Positions 16,344 to 25,365 of a stretch of 44,176 nucleotides of DNA are shown piece after piece. Each line of letters opens with the position of its first letter. Position 1 is the stretch's first letter. The notes under the pieces were generated by a model. It was given only the letters and a program-made list of their open reading frames with translations, ran no database searches and had not been told where the DNA came from. A program made the translations under genes and the position numbers. This stretch comes from Azonexaceae bacterium (GTDB lineage: Bacteria; Pseudomonadota; Gammaproteobacteria; Burkholderiales; Rhodocyclaceae): NCBI GenBank assembly GCA_009469675.1, contig SSSZ01000036.1, positions 1-44,176 on the forward strand. The letters are read 5' to 3'.

Positions 16344-17369
16344 CTAAGGCAGGCCCTTGCCCCAGTAGGCGGCGACTTCGAGCATGCGGTTGGCGAAGCC
16401 CCATTCATTGTCGAACCAGATGAAGAGGTTGGCGAGCCGGTCGCCGCTCATCCGCGTCTGGCTGGCGTCCACGATGGCCGAATGCGGGCTGTGGATGAAG
16501 TCGGTGGAGGCGTGCGGGTCGTCGGAGTAGGCGAGCCGGCTGGCCAGGCCGTCGTCGGCGGCGGCCCGGAGCACGGCGTTGATCGCCGCCACCGAGGCCG
16601 GCCGCTGCAGGCAGGCCGTCAGGTCGATGGCCGAGACGTTGGGTACCGGTACGCGGACGGCCTTGGCATCGATCCGCCCTGCCAGGCCGGGCAAGAGGCG
16701 CTCGACGCCGCGGGCCAGACCGGTCGAAACCGGGATCATCGACTGCATGGCCGAACGGGTGCGGCGCAGATCGGCGTGGTGGTAGCCGTCGATCAGGGGC
16801 TGGTCGTTCATCACCGAATGGAGCGTCGTCAGCAGGGCGCGGTCGATCCCGAAGTGCTGATCGAGGAGGGCGAGCACCGGCACGATGGCGTTGGTGGTGC
16901 ACGAGGCCGCCGAAACCAGCCGTTCCCGGCCCGTCAGGAGACCATGGTTCATACCGTAGACGATGGTCTGATCGACGTCGGCGGCGCTCTGGCCGGGCTG
17001 CGACAACAGAAGGCGCGGGCAACCGGCGGCCAGGAAGGCTTCGAGCTCGTGGCGCTGGCTGTAGCGTCCCGACGCCTCGACCAGGAGGTCGATCCCGAGG
17101 TCGTGCCAGGCAACGCCTGCCGGCGTTGTGGCATGGGATACGGCGATGGCCTGGCCGTCGACGATCATCGACTCGCCGCGGACCTCCACCTGTCCCGGGA
17201 AACGCCCGTGGGTCGAATCGAAACGGGTGAGATAGGCCATGCTTTCGCTGTCGGCCGGTTCGTTGATGGCGACGACGGCCAGTTCCCGGCGCAGCGGGGA
17301 TTCGTGCAAGGCACGCAGGAAACAGCGGCCGATGCGGCCGTAGCCGTTGATGGCGATACGTAGGCTCAT
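16344..17369 (-). CDS. epd: D-erythrose-4-phosphate dehydrogenase (GapA-like family)
   Basis: This 341-aa cytoplasmic enzyme has the GAPDH fold: NAD-binding INGYGRIGRCFLRAL, catalytic Cys157 in SAASCTTN and His184 in TTLHSVMNDQ. Epd is favoured over GapA because of HSVMNDQPLIDGYHHADLRR and RVPVPNVSAIDL, which match the E. coli Epd segments HSAMHDQQVIDAYHPDLRR and RVPTINVTAIDL. The INEPAD segment instead of INDL is also Epd-like. Epd oxidises erythrose 4-phosphate to 4-phosphoerythronate, the first step of pyridoxal phosphate synthesis by the DXP-dependent route. It stands alone on the minus strand; no pgk or tkt neighbour is present. No clear ribosome-binding site is seen. Confidence 0.82.
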   Translation of the reverse strand: MSLRIAINGYGRIGRCFLRALHESPLRRELAVVAINEPADSESMAYLTRFDSTHGRFPGQVEVRGESMIVDGQAIAVSHATTPAGVAWHDLGIDLLVEASGRYSQRHELEAFLAAGCPRLLLSQPGQSAADVDQTIVYGMNHGLLTGRERLVSAASCTTNAIVPVLALLDQHFGIDRALLTTLHSVMNDQPLIDGYHHADLRRTRSAMQSMIPVSTGLARGVERLLPGLAGRIDAKAVRVPVPNVSAIDLTACLQRPASVAAINAVLRAAADDGLASRLAYSDDPHASTDFIHSPHSAIVDASQTRMSGDRLANLFIWFDNEWGFANRMLEVAAYWGKGLP

Positions 17370-17683
17370 GGGGTGGGACGGCGTGCGGGAAAACGAATGG
17401 GGTCGGGTCGCCGCAGGGCGACCGGGCTGGACGAGGGGGCGCAGAGTAGCACGATCCGGGAAAAGCGTGAAAAAGTTGGCAATTATGGCTCTACGCGGGG
17501 AAAAATCCCTCGTTCGTGCGGCGATCCGTCGCTTTTCGTCACCATTTGTGCGGTGTTTGTCACGCTTGGGTTCCGCTGGAAAGAAAGGGGTCCGACTCCT
17601 ATGCTATTCTGCACCGCAAGCCTGGGGGCAGACTTACGGCCGCCGATTTTTCCGCTTGGGGACAAAGGACAGTTGAAATAAAG
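17370..17683. other. 314-base intergenic region between divergent epd and the HDOD kinase
   Basis: No gene, tRNA or terminator is visible. It must hold the promoters of epd (leftward) and of the HDOD kinase (rightward). A TATTCT box at 17605-17610 is the best rightward -10 candidate but lacks a good -35. The stretch 17614-17645 (CGCAAGCCTGGGGGCAGACT…) looks structured but fits no riboswitch I know. Confidence 0.5.
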
Positions 17684-19819
17684 ATGGCTACGGGGCAACT
17701 ATCGTCATTGCATGCGAAATCGCCTTCCGGTTCCGGACCACGGGACATCCGGGCAAAGCTCGCCATGGCTCGCCTGCCTTCGATGCCCCAGATTCTCCTG
17801 CGCCTCATCGACCTCTGCCATCAGGAAGATGCCAGCATGTCCGAACTGGCGGCGGTCATCAGCCGCGATGCCGGCATGGCCGCCAAGGTCTTTGCTGTCG
17901 CTTCTTCCGCCTCCTTCCATGGCCGCGGCCGGCCGGCCACCCTCGAGCAGTGCCTGGCGCTGCTCGGCATGAACGCCATCAAAACCATCGTCATCAATGA
18001 ATCGGTGATGCAGGTCTTCAACCGGTTTACTTCGGGTCACGGCGTCGATCTCAAGCGCTTCTGGGGGCATTCGCTGCGCTGTGCGCTGATCGCACGGGAA
18101 CTGGCCCGGCGGATGGACCATGCCAGTCCCGAGGAAGCCTATCTCGGCGGCCTGCTCCACGATGTCGGGCAACTCGCCATCCTCGCCACTGACCCCGAAA
18201 CCTATTCGCGGATGTTCTACGAATTCGAGGACAACCACGCCCTTTGCGCCCGGGAGACCGAAGTCTTCGCGGTAAATCACGCCGAAGTCGGCGCCTGGCT
18301 GGTGGAAAAATGGGAGCTTGACTCCTTCCTTTGCGACAGCGTTCTGTATCACCATGAATCGGCGGACCGCGTCGCCGCGGCGCACCCGCTGGTGCGCATC
18401 GTCCTGCTTGCCAATCGTCTGTCGGTCATCCACGGGCGGGAACCCAGCGAAGAGGAAAACGCCCTGACCGCGCTCTGCGGCGTGGCCATCTCCGACCTGG
18501 GTGGCCTTCTTGAGGCGGTTGAAATCGAATTGGTCACCACGGCCAAGCAACTCGGAATCGAACTGGCCAATCCGCCGACGGCCGGCGACAGCCCTGCCAA
18601 GTCGTTGGAAGAGTCCGAAACCGCCAGGCTCGCTGCCCGCATTCAGGACATCATCCTGGTGGACCGCATGCTGGCCGCTCCCGGCGGCCCGGAAAACCCC
18701 GACAACCGGCTGCAAAGCCTCGCCCGGGCGACCAAAGTCCTGTTCGACGCAGAACCGGCCCTGTGGTTCGAAGCGACCAACGGGGGCGGGCGTTTCGAGG
18801 CGCGGCCGCTGGCCATCCGCTCGTCGCGCCTGGCGCAGCTCGAATTCACCCGCGGACGGGGCGAATCCCTGCTCGCCAAATCCCTCGACGACGGGCCGAC
18901 GCTGGTCCTCAACGACGGCCCCCGGGGTCATATTCTCGACGACCAGATGCTCCGCCTGGCCGGAGGCGAAGGTGTACTCTTCCTGCCCCTGCGCACCCGG
19001 CGCCTGGCCGCCGGCGTCATGGTGGTGCGCGTCGAAACGCCCGCCCAGGCGGCCATCCTGCGGGAAAGAACCGATTGCCTGGCCTACTTCGGCCGGGTCG
19101 CCGCCGAGCAATTGGCCGGCGAGTCCCGCCCGGCCGAGGACTCGGAAGGGTACAAGACGCGGATCAACAGCCTGGTGCACGAAATCAGCAATCCGCTGTC
19201 GATCATCCGCAACTACCTTCACATTCTTGAAGCCGAATGCGCCGAGAAAGCCATCGGCCAGCCGGAAATCGGCGTGGTGCGCGGCGAGATCGACCGGGTG
19301 GGCAAGATTCTCCAGTCGGTCCGCACCGAAAAGGAAAAGAAGAAGGCCGCCGGTCCGATCCAGGTCAATCTCAACCGCGTCATCGAAGACCTGGTCGCCC
19401 TCTGTCGCGGGTCGCTGGCCGTCAATACCGCCACCGAGATCAAGCTCGATCTGGCGCAGGAGCTGCCGGAAATCGTTTCCGACGCCGACGGCTTGAAACA
19501 ACTGCTGCTGAATCTCATCAAGAATTCCATCGAAGCCATGCCCGAAGGCGGGGTGATTCGCGTTACCACGGCCCCCTGGGGTTCCGGCTCGGGCCCCTCG
19601 CACGCCGAAATCGCCGTCGAGGACGATGGGCCGGGCATCCCCAAGGAAATCCTCGCCCGCCTCTACCAGCAAGTCACCAGTACCAAGGGCGGGCAACACC
19701 AGGGTCTCGGTCTGGCCATCGTCGGCCAACTGGTCCGCGACCTGCGCGGCCTCATCAACTGCCGCTCCAGTGCGCAGGGGACGCGCTTCCAGGTATTATT
19801 GCCGTTCTCCGGAAAGTAA
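17684..19819 (+). CDS. HDOD-domain sensor histidine kinase
   Basis: The protein is 711 aa from ATG 17684; an open frame extends upstream to 17516 but reads as non-coding. An HDOD domain (about 25-225) contains LPSMPQILLRLIDLC, GMNAIKTIVINESVMQVF and YLGGLLHDVGQLAIL. A GAF-like region follows (about 330-470). The kinase core has phospho-acceptor His499 in LVHEISNPLSIIRNYL, the N-box LLLNLIKNSIEAMPEGG and the G-boxes EDDGPGIP and HQGLGLAIVGQL. There is no membrane segment, so it is cytoplasmic. HDOD is a catalytically silent HD-GYP relative used as a signalling platform. It lies 66 bases upstream of a receiver-GGDEF-EAL gene, its probable phospho-partner. Confidence 0.88.
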   Translation: MATGQLSSLHAKSPSGSGPRDIRAKLAMARLPSMPQILLRLIDLCHQEDASMSELAAVISRDAGMAAKVFAVASSASFHGRGRPATLEQCLALLGMNAIKTIVINESVMQVFNRFTSGHGVDLKRFWGHSLRCALIARELARRMDHASPEEAYLGGLLHDVGQLAILATDPETYSRMFYEFEDNHALCARETEVFAVNHAEVGAWLVEKWELDSFLCDSVLYHHESADRVAAAHPLVRIVLLANRLSVIHGREPSEEENALTALCGVAISDLGGLLEAVEIELVTTAKQLGIELANPPTAGDSPAKSLEESETARLAARIQDIILVDRMLAAPGGPENPDNRLQSLARATKVLFDAEPALWFEATNGGGRFEARPLAIRSSRLAQLEFTRGRGESLLAKSLDDGPTLVLNDGPRGHILDDQMLRLAGGEGVLFLPLRTRRLAAGVMVVRVETPAQAAILRERTDCLAYFGRVAAEQLAGESRPAEDSEGYKTRINSLVHEISNPLSIIRNYLHILEAECAEKAIGQPEIGVVRGEIDRVGKILQSVRTEKEKKKAAGPIQVNLNRVIEDLVALCRGSLAVNTATEIKLDLAQELPEIVSDADGLKQLLLNLIKNSIEAMPEGGVIRVTTAPWGSGSGPSHAEIAVEDDGPGIPKEILARLYQQVTSTKGGQHQGLGLAIVGQLVRDLRGLINCRSSAQGTRFQVLLPFSGK

Positions 19820-19885
19820 TAATTCCCGCCGCTTCACGGTTACAATGGCCGGGCAGTTTCCCGTTTCGTTACCGATGGGTGCGAC

Positions 19886-22045
19886 TTGTTTATTCCTGAC
19901 TTGCCTCATGCTGGTGAAGTGCCCTCGGGGTTTTCCCTCGAGGACGTAAAGCTACTGGTGGTGGACGACGAACCGCTCCTGCGCGACAGCCTTTGCGCCG
20001 TCCTCAGGAAGAGCGGCTATTCCACCCAGCCCTGCGACAGCGGGCAAGCCGCCCTGACCATGCTGATGGCGGGCGGCGTCGACCTCATCCTCCTCGACCT
20101 CCATCTCGGCGATATCGACGGCCTTGACCTCCTGGGCATGATCCGCAGCGCCGGGATCGATACTGCCGTCATCGTGGTCAGCGGCGATTCCCTGGTCGAA
20201 TCGGCGATCGGCGCCTTGCGCCTGGGGGCCAGCGACTACCTGCGCAAACCTTACGAAGTCGAGGTCTTGCTGCATACCGTGCGGCGCGTCCTGCACCGCC
20301 GCTATCTCGAACGGGCCAATCGGGAAATCGCCCGGCAGCTCGAGAACTCCGAATTCATGCACCGCTTCCTGGTGGAGGCTTCGCCCGACCTGATCTTCAC
20401 CCTCGACGCCGAGTTCCGCTTCACCTTTCTCAGCGATCGCGCCGTCAATCTCATCGGCTATTCACCCAAGGATTTGCAGGGTGGATCGGTTTTTTCCCTG
20501 GTCGCCCCCGACGACGCCGACAAGCTTCGTTATACCCTGGAGCGCGTCGATTCCGGCCAGCGCACCGTCGAAATCCGCATCCTGCGCAACGGCGAACTGC
20601 CCGAGGTCAGGCATTTCGACGTGGTTCTCGTGCCGGCGCGGTTTTCTCCCAACCAGTCGGCCAAGAAAGTCGAGTTTTCCAGCTACATCTACGGCATTGC
20701 CCGGGACGTCACGGAAAAGAAACTGGCCGAAGACCGCCTCGCTCACCTGGCCTACCACGACGTGCTTACCGGCCTGCCCAACCGGGCGCTTTTTTGCGAC
20801 CGCCTCGGCCTGTCCATGGTCCAGGCCAAGCGCAGCGGCACCAAGGTGGCGGTGATGTTCGTGGACCTCGACCGCTTCAAGCTGGCCAACGACACCTTCG
20901 GCCACCTCAAGGGCGATGAACTGCTCAAGAAAGTCGCCCAGCGGCTCCAGTCCGGCCTGCGCGAAATGGATACCTTGGCCCGCCTGGGGGGCGATGAATT
21001 CACCGTTCTGCTGACCGGTCTCAATGCCGTCGAGGATGCCGGCGTGGTGGCCCATAAACTGGTCGCCGACATGGCCGACCCGTTTCTCATCGACGGCTCC
21101 GAAGTCTTCCTCACCGCCAGCATCGGCATTTCGATCTTCCCCCGGGACGGCGACGACATCGAAACCCTGGTCCGCCACGCCGACATCGCCATGTACCACG
21201 TCAAGACCCAGGGCAAGAACGGGTTCGGCTATTTCCTGCCCGACATGGGGGAGATTTCCAGCCGCCGCTTCAACCTGGAAAACGAAATCCGGCGGGCCAT
21301 CGACCAAGACCAGTTCGAGCTTTATTACCAACCCCAGGTCGATTGCGAAAGCCAGAGGGTGATCGGGTGCGAAGCCTTGATCCGCTGGCATCACCCGACC
21401 CGGGGCGTGGTCGCGGCAGGGGGGTTCCTGCCGGTGGTGCAGGAAATCGGGATGATGGGCAGCCTTACCTATTGGGTCATCGAAAGGGCCTGCCGCGACC
21501 TCACCGCCTGGTGGGCCAAGGGCCTCGACATGCCGCGCATGGCCGTCAATATTTCGCCGGTGGTTCTCGAAGACGGGGATTTCGGCGACCGCCTGACCGG
21601 CATTCTCGACCGCCACGGCATTCCCCACTCGAAGTTCGAAATCGAACTTACCGAGAACGTTTTCATCGCCGACCAGCAGACCGTCTCGTCCCGTCTGGCC
21701 AGCCTGGCGCGCAGCGGCATTCGCATCGCCATCGACGATTTCGGAACGCAGTACTCGTCCTTGAGCTACCTGCGCAACCTGCCGGTGGATACGATCAAGA
21801 TCGACCAGTGCTTCGTCCGGGAAATCGAGCAGGGGCGCGAGGATTCGACCATCATCCGGGCCATCGTGGCGATCGCCTCGGGCCTCGGCCTGCACGTCGT
21901 CGCCGAAGGCGTCGAGACGACGCTCCAGGCCAGCTTTCTCAAGACGGTCGGGGCGCGGGAAATGCAGGGCTTCCTGTTCGGCCGGCCGATGGGCTTCAAC
22001 GACTTTTCCAGCCTGTTGTCGAGCGAAGGCGCCGTCGCTCACTAA
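19886..22045 (+). CDS. Response regulator with PAS, GGDEF and EAL domains
   Basis: The protein is 719 aa from TTG 19886; GTG 19919 is an equally possible start, and no in-frame ATG lies before the receiver. The receiver (20-135) has phospho-acceptor Asp71 (LILLDLHLG) and Lys121 (LRKP). A PAS domain covers about 145-280 (FLVEASPDLIFTLDAEFRFTF). The GGDEF motif is intact (368-372), so diguanylate cyclase activity is possible. The EAL domain has E496-A-L and NISP, ELTEN, DDFG and VVAEGVET motifs, so c-di-GMP phosphodiesterase activity is likely. One residue is odd: DDFGTQYSSL has Gln622 where Gly is usual in loop 6. It follows the HDOD kinase and probably adjusts c-di-GMP on its command. Confidence 0.92.
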   Translation: MFIPDLPHAGEVPSGFSLEDVKLLVVDDEPLLRDSLCAVLRKSGYSTQPCDSGQAALTMLMAGGVDLILLDLHLGDIDGLDLLGMIRSAGIDTAVIVVSGDSLVESAIGALRLGASDYLRKPYEVEVLLHTVRRVLHRRYLERANREIARQLENSEFMHRFLVEASPDLIFTLDAEFRFTFLSDRAVNLIGYSPKDLQGGSVFSLVAPDDADKLRYTLERVDSGQRTVEIRILRNGELPEVRHFDVVLVPARFSPNQSAKKVEFSSYIYGIARDVTEKKLAEDRLAHLAYHDVLTGLPNRALFCDRLGLSMVQAKRSGTKVAVMFVDLDRFKLANDTFGHLKGDELLKKVAQRLQSGLREMDTLARLGGDEFTVLLTGLNAVEDAGVVAHKLVADMADPFLIDGSEVFLTASIGISIFPRDGDDIETLVRHADIAMYHVKTQGKNGFGYFLPDMGEISSRRFNLENEIRRAIDQDQFELYYQPQVDCESQRVIGCEALIRWHHPTRGVVAAGGFLPVVQEIGMMGSLTYWVIERACRDLTAWWAKGLDMPRMAVNISPVVLEDGDFGDRLTGILDRHGIPHSKFEIELTENVFIADQQTVSSRLASLARSGIRIAIDDFGTQYSSLSYLRNLPVDTIKIDQCFVREIEQGREDSTIIRAIVAIASGLGLHVVAEGVETTLQASFLKTVGAREMQGFLFGRPMGFNDFSSLLSSEGAVAH

Positions 22046-22055
22046 TCCGTTCGGC

Positions 22056-22080
22056 AAAAAAAGCCGCCCCAGCGGGCGGC
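22056..22080 (-). terminator. Terminator-like hairpin oriented leftward
   Basis: GCCGCCC (22063-22069) pairs with GGGCGGC (22074-22080), loop CAGC. Seven A on the plus strand just before the stem become a T-tract only for a leftward transcript. The rightward gene ending at 22045 gets the hairpin without a U-tract. Confidence 0.55.
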
Positions 22081-22217
22081 GGGCAAACGTAGCGGGGATT
22101 TCTCGGAGGAGAGGCTACGGGCGTGGTCGACTGGATCGGCCGTGCCAGCCTGAAGTCTCCGCCAGGAGGCTGTCATCGGCCTGACGCTCGGCTAGGTGTA
22201 TTCCTCTAATAAAGCGC

Positions 22218-22246
22218 TTGCACCCCCCGGAAGAATTGCCTATGAT
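22218..22246 (+). promoter_or_regulatory. Sigma-70 promoter of the psrA-fadE-fadI-fadJ unit
   Basis: TTGCAC (22218-22223), 17-base spacer, TATGAT (22241-22246), 32 bases before the regulator ATG. The sequence after the -10 box overlaps a repressor-like site. Confidence 0.78.
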
Positions 22247-22247
22247 T

Positions 22248-22261
22248 CAAACAAACGTATG
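22248..22261 (+). promoter_or_regulatory. Candidate PsrA-type operator 1 (autoregulation)
   Basis: CAAAC-AAAC-GTATG fits AAAC-N4-GTTT with one mismatch in the right half. It begins two bases after the -10 box, at the same place as the site at 30100, so bound repressor would block polymerase. Confidence 0.5.
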
Positions 22262-22278
22262 AATCACGTCGTGACCCC

Positions 22279-22968
22279 ATGGCCGAAAACCGCTCCTCCG
22301 ATACCCGCGAACGCATTCTTGACGCTGCCGAACGCCTGTTCATGGCTCACGGCTACGAGGGCACGTCCATGCGCCAGATTACCGGCGAGGCCGGGGTCAA
22401 TCTGGCGGCGGTCAATTACCATTTCGGCTCCAAGGAATCCCTCATGCAGGAGGTTTTCCGGCGCCGCCTCGACTGGTTGAACGACGAACGTCTGCGCGTG
22501 CTCGACGCCATGGAAAAGGAGGCGGCAGGCAAGCCCCTCAAGCCGTCCCAGATCGTCGATGCCTTTTTCGGCACCCTGCTGCGCATGGCCGACGACGAGG
22601 AGCACGGTGGGAAAATCTTTCTCCGTCTGCTCGGCCGCACCTTGACCGAACCTTCGGAATTCATCCGCACCTTTCTCGCCCACGAGTACGCCTACGTCAT
22701 GGAGCGTTTCAAGGAGGCGCTCTTTCGCTCCCTGCCCGACGTGCCCAAGGCCGAGATCGTCTGGCGCTTCCACTTCATGCTCGGTGCGACGTCCTACGCC
22801 ATTGCCGGAACCGATGCCCTGCGCTTGGTGACCGACTGGCAGATCGAGGATTCCGAGCCGGAGGACCGGGCTGACCGCCTCCTGCCCCGCCTCATGTCCT
22901 TTCTTCTCGGCGGACTGCGGGCGCCCCTGCCGGGCGGCGACCATCAAAGCAAAACAGAGGCCGCCTGA
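22279..22968 (+). CDS. psrA: TetR-family repressor, PsrA-like, of fatty-acid degradation
   Basis: This 229-aa protein has an N-terminal TetR helix-turn-helix (RERILDAAERLFMAHGYEGTSMRQITGEAGVNLAAVNYHFGSKESL), followed by a helical ligand domain. The HTH and segments such as IFLRLLGRTL and VWRFHFMLGATSYAI closely parallel Pseudomonas PsrA, a repressor released by long-chain fatty acids or their CoA esters. It is the first gene of a unit with fadE, fadI and fadJ. A strong promoter with an AAAC-N4-GTTT-like site at the start point suggests autorepression. Similar sites precede fadL and the FadN-type gene. The family is sure; the ligand and targets are inferred. Confidence 0.82.
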   Translation: MAENRSSDTRERILDAAERLFMAHGYEGTSMRQITGEAGVNLAAVNYHFGSKESLMQEVFRRRLDWLNDERLRVLDAMEKEAAGKPLKPSQIVDAFFGTLLRMADDEEHGGKIFLRLLGRTLTEPSEFIRTFLAHEYAYVMERFKEALFRSLPDVPKAEIVWRFHFMLGATSYAIAGTDALRLVTDWQIEDSEPEDRADRLLPRLMSFLLGGLRAPLPGGDHQSKTEAA

Positions 22969-23001
22969 AGAGCGGCCCGAAGCCATTCAAGGAGACTGTC
23001 C

Positions 23002-25356
23002 ATGACCCATTCGATCATTGCTCTGCTCGGTGCTGTAGCGCTCCTGGCTTTGGTCGGCCTGATCGCTGTCCGCCCCTTGCGGCGGGTGGTGCTCAGCCGG
23101 CCGATTTTTTCTACCTACCGCAAGGTGCTGCCGCAAATGTCGGATACCGAGCGTGATGCCCTGGAAGCGGGCACGGTCTGGTGGGAAGGCGAACTGTTCC
23201 GGGGCGACCCGGATTGGCGGAAGCTGCACGCCTATCCCAAGCCGACCCTCACCGCCGCCGAGCAGTCCTTCATGGACAACGAGGTCGAAACGGCATGCGG
23301 CCTGGTCGATGACTGGCAGGTCACCCACGAGCTCTACGACCTGCCGGCCGAGGCCTGGCGCTACATCAAGGACAAGGGTTTCCTCGGGATGATAATCCCC
23401 CGGAAATACGGCGGCCTTGAGTTTTCCGCCTATGGCCACTCCCAGGTCGTGACCAAGCTGTCGACCCGCTGTTCCGCCCTGGCGGTTTCGGTGATGGTGC
23501 CCAATTCCCTCGGCCCGGCCGAGTTGCTCCTCCACTACGGTACGGAAGAACAGAAGAACCATTTCCTGCCCCGCCTGGCCAAGGGCCAGGAGATTCCCGC
23601 CTTCGCCCTGACCAGCCCCTGGGCCGGTTCGGACGCCGCTTCCATTCCCGACCACGGCATCGTCTGCAAGGGGGTCTGGCAGGGCAGGGAAGTTCTTGGC
23701 ATGCGCGTCACCTGGGACAAGCGCTACATCACCCTGGCCCCGGTGTGCACCATCTTGGGCCTGGCTTTCCGGCTCTACGACCCGGACGGCTTCCTGGGCT
23801 GCAAGAAGGATCTCGGCATCACCTGTGCATTGGTTCCCTACGACCATCCGGGCGTCGATACCGGCCGCCGCCACTTCCCCCTCAACGCCATGTTCATGAA
23901 CGGCCCGACACGGGGCAAGGACGTCTTCATGCCGCTCGATTTCATTATCGGCGGGCCGAAGATGGCAGGGCAGGGCTGGCGCATGCTCATGGAGTGCCTG
24001 GCTGCCGGCCGCTCCATTTCGCTGCCCTCGTCCAATACCGGCATGGCCCAGGTGACGGCCCGCGCCGTCGGTGGCTACGCTCGGGTGCGCAGCCAGTTCA
24101 AGATGGCCGTCGGCCGCTTCGAGGGGGTCGAGGAAGCACTGACCCGCATCGGCGCCTACACCTACATGATGGACGCCACCCGCAAGATGACTGCGGGGGC
24201 CGTCGATCTCGGGGAAAAGCCGTCGGTGGTGTCGGCCATCGCCAAGTATCACGTCACCGAGCGGGCCCGCCAGGTGGTCAATGACGGCATGGACGTGGTG
24301 GGCGGCAAGGGTATCTGCCTCGGGCCTTCCAACTTCCTTGGCCGCGCCTACCAACAGGTGCCCATCGGCATCACCGTCGAAGGTGCCAATATCCTGACCC
24401 GCAGCCTCATCATCTTCGGCCAGGGGGCGATCCGTTGCCATCCTTACCTGCTCGCCGAAATGCAGGCCGCCCAGAATCCGGATACCGCCCGGGGCCTGGT
24501 CGATTTCGACAAGGCGCTGTGGGGCCATACCGCCTACACCATCAGCCATGGCGTGCGCGCCCTCTGGCTGGGCTTGACCGGTTCGCACTTCGTCGGCGTC
24601 GACGCCGACGTGGCGCCAGAAACCAAACGCTACTACCAGCAACTCACACGGTTTTCCTCGGCGTTTTCCTTCCTCTCCGACATTTCGCTTCTGGTTCTCG
24701 GCGGCAGCGTCAAACGGCGGGAGAAGCTCTCGGCCCGCCTGGGCGACATCCTCGCCCAGATGTACCTGATGTCCTGCACCCTCAAGCGTTTCGAGGACGA
24801 GGGGCGGCAGGCCGAGGATGCGCCCCTCATGCACTGGGCGATGTGGGACGCCATGTACAAGGCACAGCAGGCCTTCGACGGGGTGATCGCCAATTTCCCC
24901 AATCGCTTCATCGCCGCCTTCCTGCATCGCAGCATCTTCCCCTGGGGCCACCCCTACGTCGTGCCTTCCGACGATCTCGGCCACGAGGTCGCCAAGCGGC
25001 TCATCACCCCCTCGGCCACCCGCGATCGCCTGACCGCCGAAGCGTACTTGCCCAAGTCCAGCGACCAGCCGGTCGGCGCCATCGAACTGGCTCTGGCCGC
25101 CACCCTGGAGGCGGAGGCGATCGAGGCCAAGATCAGGGAAGCGGAGAAACAGGGGCGCTTCGAAGGCAACCCCCAGGCCAACGTGCGGGATATCGCCCAG
25201 GCGGCGGTCGAGGCCGGGGTCATCACGGCAGCGGAATTCGAAGTCATGAAGCGGCGCAACGCGCTCCGCGACATCGTCGTCCATGTCGACGACTTTCCCT
25301 TCGACTATGGTGTAGCGACCGCTACGAAACCGGCGGATAGCCGTAAAGCCGCCTGA
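23002..25356 (+). CDS. fadE: Long-chain acyl-CoA dehydrogenase FadE
   Basis: This 784-aa protein has AAGGAG before its ATG. An N-terminal membrane segment (about 5-25) is followed by the FadE-specific region WWEGELFRGDPDWRKLHAYPKPTLTAAEQSF. The dehydrogenase core has ALTSPWAGSDAAS, LPSSNTGMAQVTARAVGGYARVR and GGKGICLGPSNFLGRAYQQVPI. A long C-terminal domain runs from about 480. Length and order match E. coli FadE (814 aa). The enzyme introduces the trans-2 double bond into acyl-CoA, passing electrons to ETF, the first step of beta-oxidation. It lies 33 bases after psrA and nine bases before fadI. Confidence 0.94.
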   Translation: MTHSIIALLGAVALLALVGLIAVRPLRRVVLSRPIFSTYRKVLPQMSDTERDALEAGTVWWEGELFRGDPDWRKLHAYPKPTLTAAEQSFMDNEVETACGLVDDWQVTHELYDLPAEAWRYIKDKGFLGMIIPRKYGGLEFSAYGHSQVVTKLSTRCSALAVSVMVPNSLGPAELLLHYGTEEQKNHFLPRLAKGQEIPAFALTSPWAGSDAASIPDHGIVCKGVWQGREVLGMRVTWDKRYITLAPVCTILGLAFRLYDPDGFLGCKKDLGITCALVPYDHPGVDTGRRHFPLNAMFMNGPTRGKDVFMPLDFIIGGPKMAGQGWRMLMECLAAGRSISLPSSNTGMAQVTARAVGGYARVRSQFKMAVGRFEGVEEALTRIGAYTYMMDATRKMTAGAVDLGEKPSVVSAIAKYHVTERARQVVNDGMDVVGGKGICLGPSNFLGRAYQQVPIGITVEGANILTRSLIIFGQGAIRCHPYLLAEMQAAQNPDTARGLVDFDKALWGHTAYTISHGVRALWLGLTGSHFVGVDADVAPETKRYYQQLTRFSSAFSFLSDISLLVLGGSVKRREKLSARLGDILAQMYLMSCTLKRFEDEGRQAEDAPLMHWAMWDAMYKAQQAFDGVIANFPNRFIAAFLHRSIFPWGHPYVVPSDDLGHEVAKRLITPSATRDRLTAEAYLPKSSDQPVGAIELALAATLEAEAIEAKIREAEKQGRFEGNPQANVRDIAQAAVEAGVITAAEFEVMKRRNALRDIVVHVDDFPFDYGVATATKPADSRKAA

Positions 25357-25365
25357 GGCCGCAGC

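Noticed and set aside
17600-17660. Possible c-di-GMP riboswitch before the HDOD kinase
   Set aside because: CGCAAGCC-like sequence is present, but the GGCAAACC and paired-stem elements of GEMM motifs are missing.
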